Shown piece by piece: positions 52,173 to 52,455 of a stretch of DNA of 52,455 nt (its first letter is position 1; every line of letters starts with the position of its first letter). Origin of the DNA: an uncultured Alistipes sp. (GTDB taxonomy: Bacteria; Bacteroidota; Bacteroidia; Bacteroidales; Rikenellaceae); assembly GCA_910583985.1 (NCBI GenBank), contig CAJTYA010000004.1:1-52455 (forward strand), given 5' to 3'. A program made the translations under genes and the position numbers. The notes beneath the pieces are model-generated. The model made no database searches, was not told where the DNA came from, and was given only the letters and a program-made list of their open reading frames with translations.

Positions 52173-52455
52173 AATAAAATAGTTTTGAGTTTTGGTTTTA
52201 AAAAAGTTTACGAGTTGATTAAGTTATCATTCAGTTTGCTTGATTTTCCTCATCCTCCCACCGTCCGTCCGTACAATAAACGTCTCCGGCCATGCGTTCT
52301 GCACCGGGTACCGTCCGATACGTCCGTCCGCTGCGCTCCCCCTTGCGAGGGGCCCGGTTCCGGGCGACGGCCCGTCCGAGGCCGGCCGCTCCGGACGGGT
52401 ATAATACACCTTCCCGGTTCGCACACGGCAGTCCAAATGTATTAATTATTTTCGT

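Noticed and set aside
52185..52445. 86-codon plus-strand frame at the right edge
   Set aside because: It lies divergently in the probable exbB leader, has no recognisable feature and runs through hairpin-rich GC sequence.

Overview
The window looks like a chromosome segment of a high-GC member of the Bacteroidales, most likely Alistipes or a close relative (Rikenellaceae). This is inferred from NVEALA-type peptides beside six-bladed beta-propeller lipoproteins, a complex I operon with a fused NuoCD and no NuoE/F/G, an ExbB-ExbD-ExbD-TonB cluster, a BtuG-like lipoprotein in a cobalamin operon, promoter boxes of the Bacteroidota type (TTTG, 19-20 nt, TAnnTTTG), and a visibly GC-rich composition. 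No tRNA, rRNA, CRISPR array, IS element or phage gene was recognised.

Layout. (1) 1-5.04 kb, plus strand: a small family of cassettes, each a short secreted four-cysteine NVEALA-type peptide followed by a six-bladed beta-propeller lipoprotein. Three propellers are present but only two peptides survive. In front of the second propeller lies a frameshifted stub of a peptide gene, carried in a 350-bp spacer that is repeated upstream of the intact peptide gene. (2) 5.55-17.9 kb, minus strand: a glycan operon led by a LacI-type regulator, with a GH78 rhamnosidase, a GH2 beta-mannosidase-like enzyme, a ROK kinase without its usual zinc cysteines, a GmhA-type isomerase and two GH36 alpha-galactosidases. 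A palindrome of LacI-family type lies just below the predicted promoter. (3) 18.0-18.6 kb, minus strand: two small stress-type proteins, GlsB/YeaQ-like and LEA-like. (4) 18.8-32.33 kb, minus strand: a twelve-gene cobalamin operon starting with a consensus promoter and a cobalamin riboswitch. It holds a BtuG-like surface lipoprotein, BtuB, CobQ, a CobD-type PLP enzyme, CbiB, BtuF/C/D, CobU, CobT, CobS and CobC, so it links uptake to late corrinoid assembly and lower-ligand attachment. (5) 33.4-43.6 kb, minus strand: nuoA-B-CD-H-I-J-K-L-M-N. (6) 43.7-44.8 kb: a non-coding array of degenerate repeats. (7) 44.9-52.2 kb, minus strand: ExbB, two ExbD, TonB, then a 1.26-kb non-coding gap, then a small membrane protein, a PstS-like lipoprotein and a TPR protein.

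The regions fit a gut saccharolytic lifestyle. The TonB cluster can energise BtuB-type receptors, the cobalamin operon captures and completes corrinoids, complex I supports the ion gradient, and the glycosidase operon degrades alpha-galactosyl, rhamnosyl and probably beta-mannosyl glycans. The peptide-propeller cassettes have no established role and are the best candidates for an undescribed system. Three 1.1-1.6 kb spacers without convincing genes are also unusual for a bacterial chromosome.
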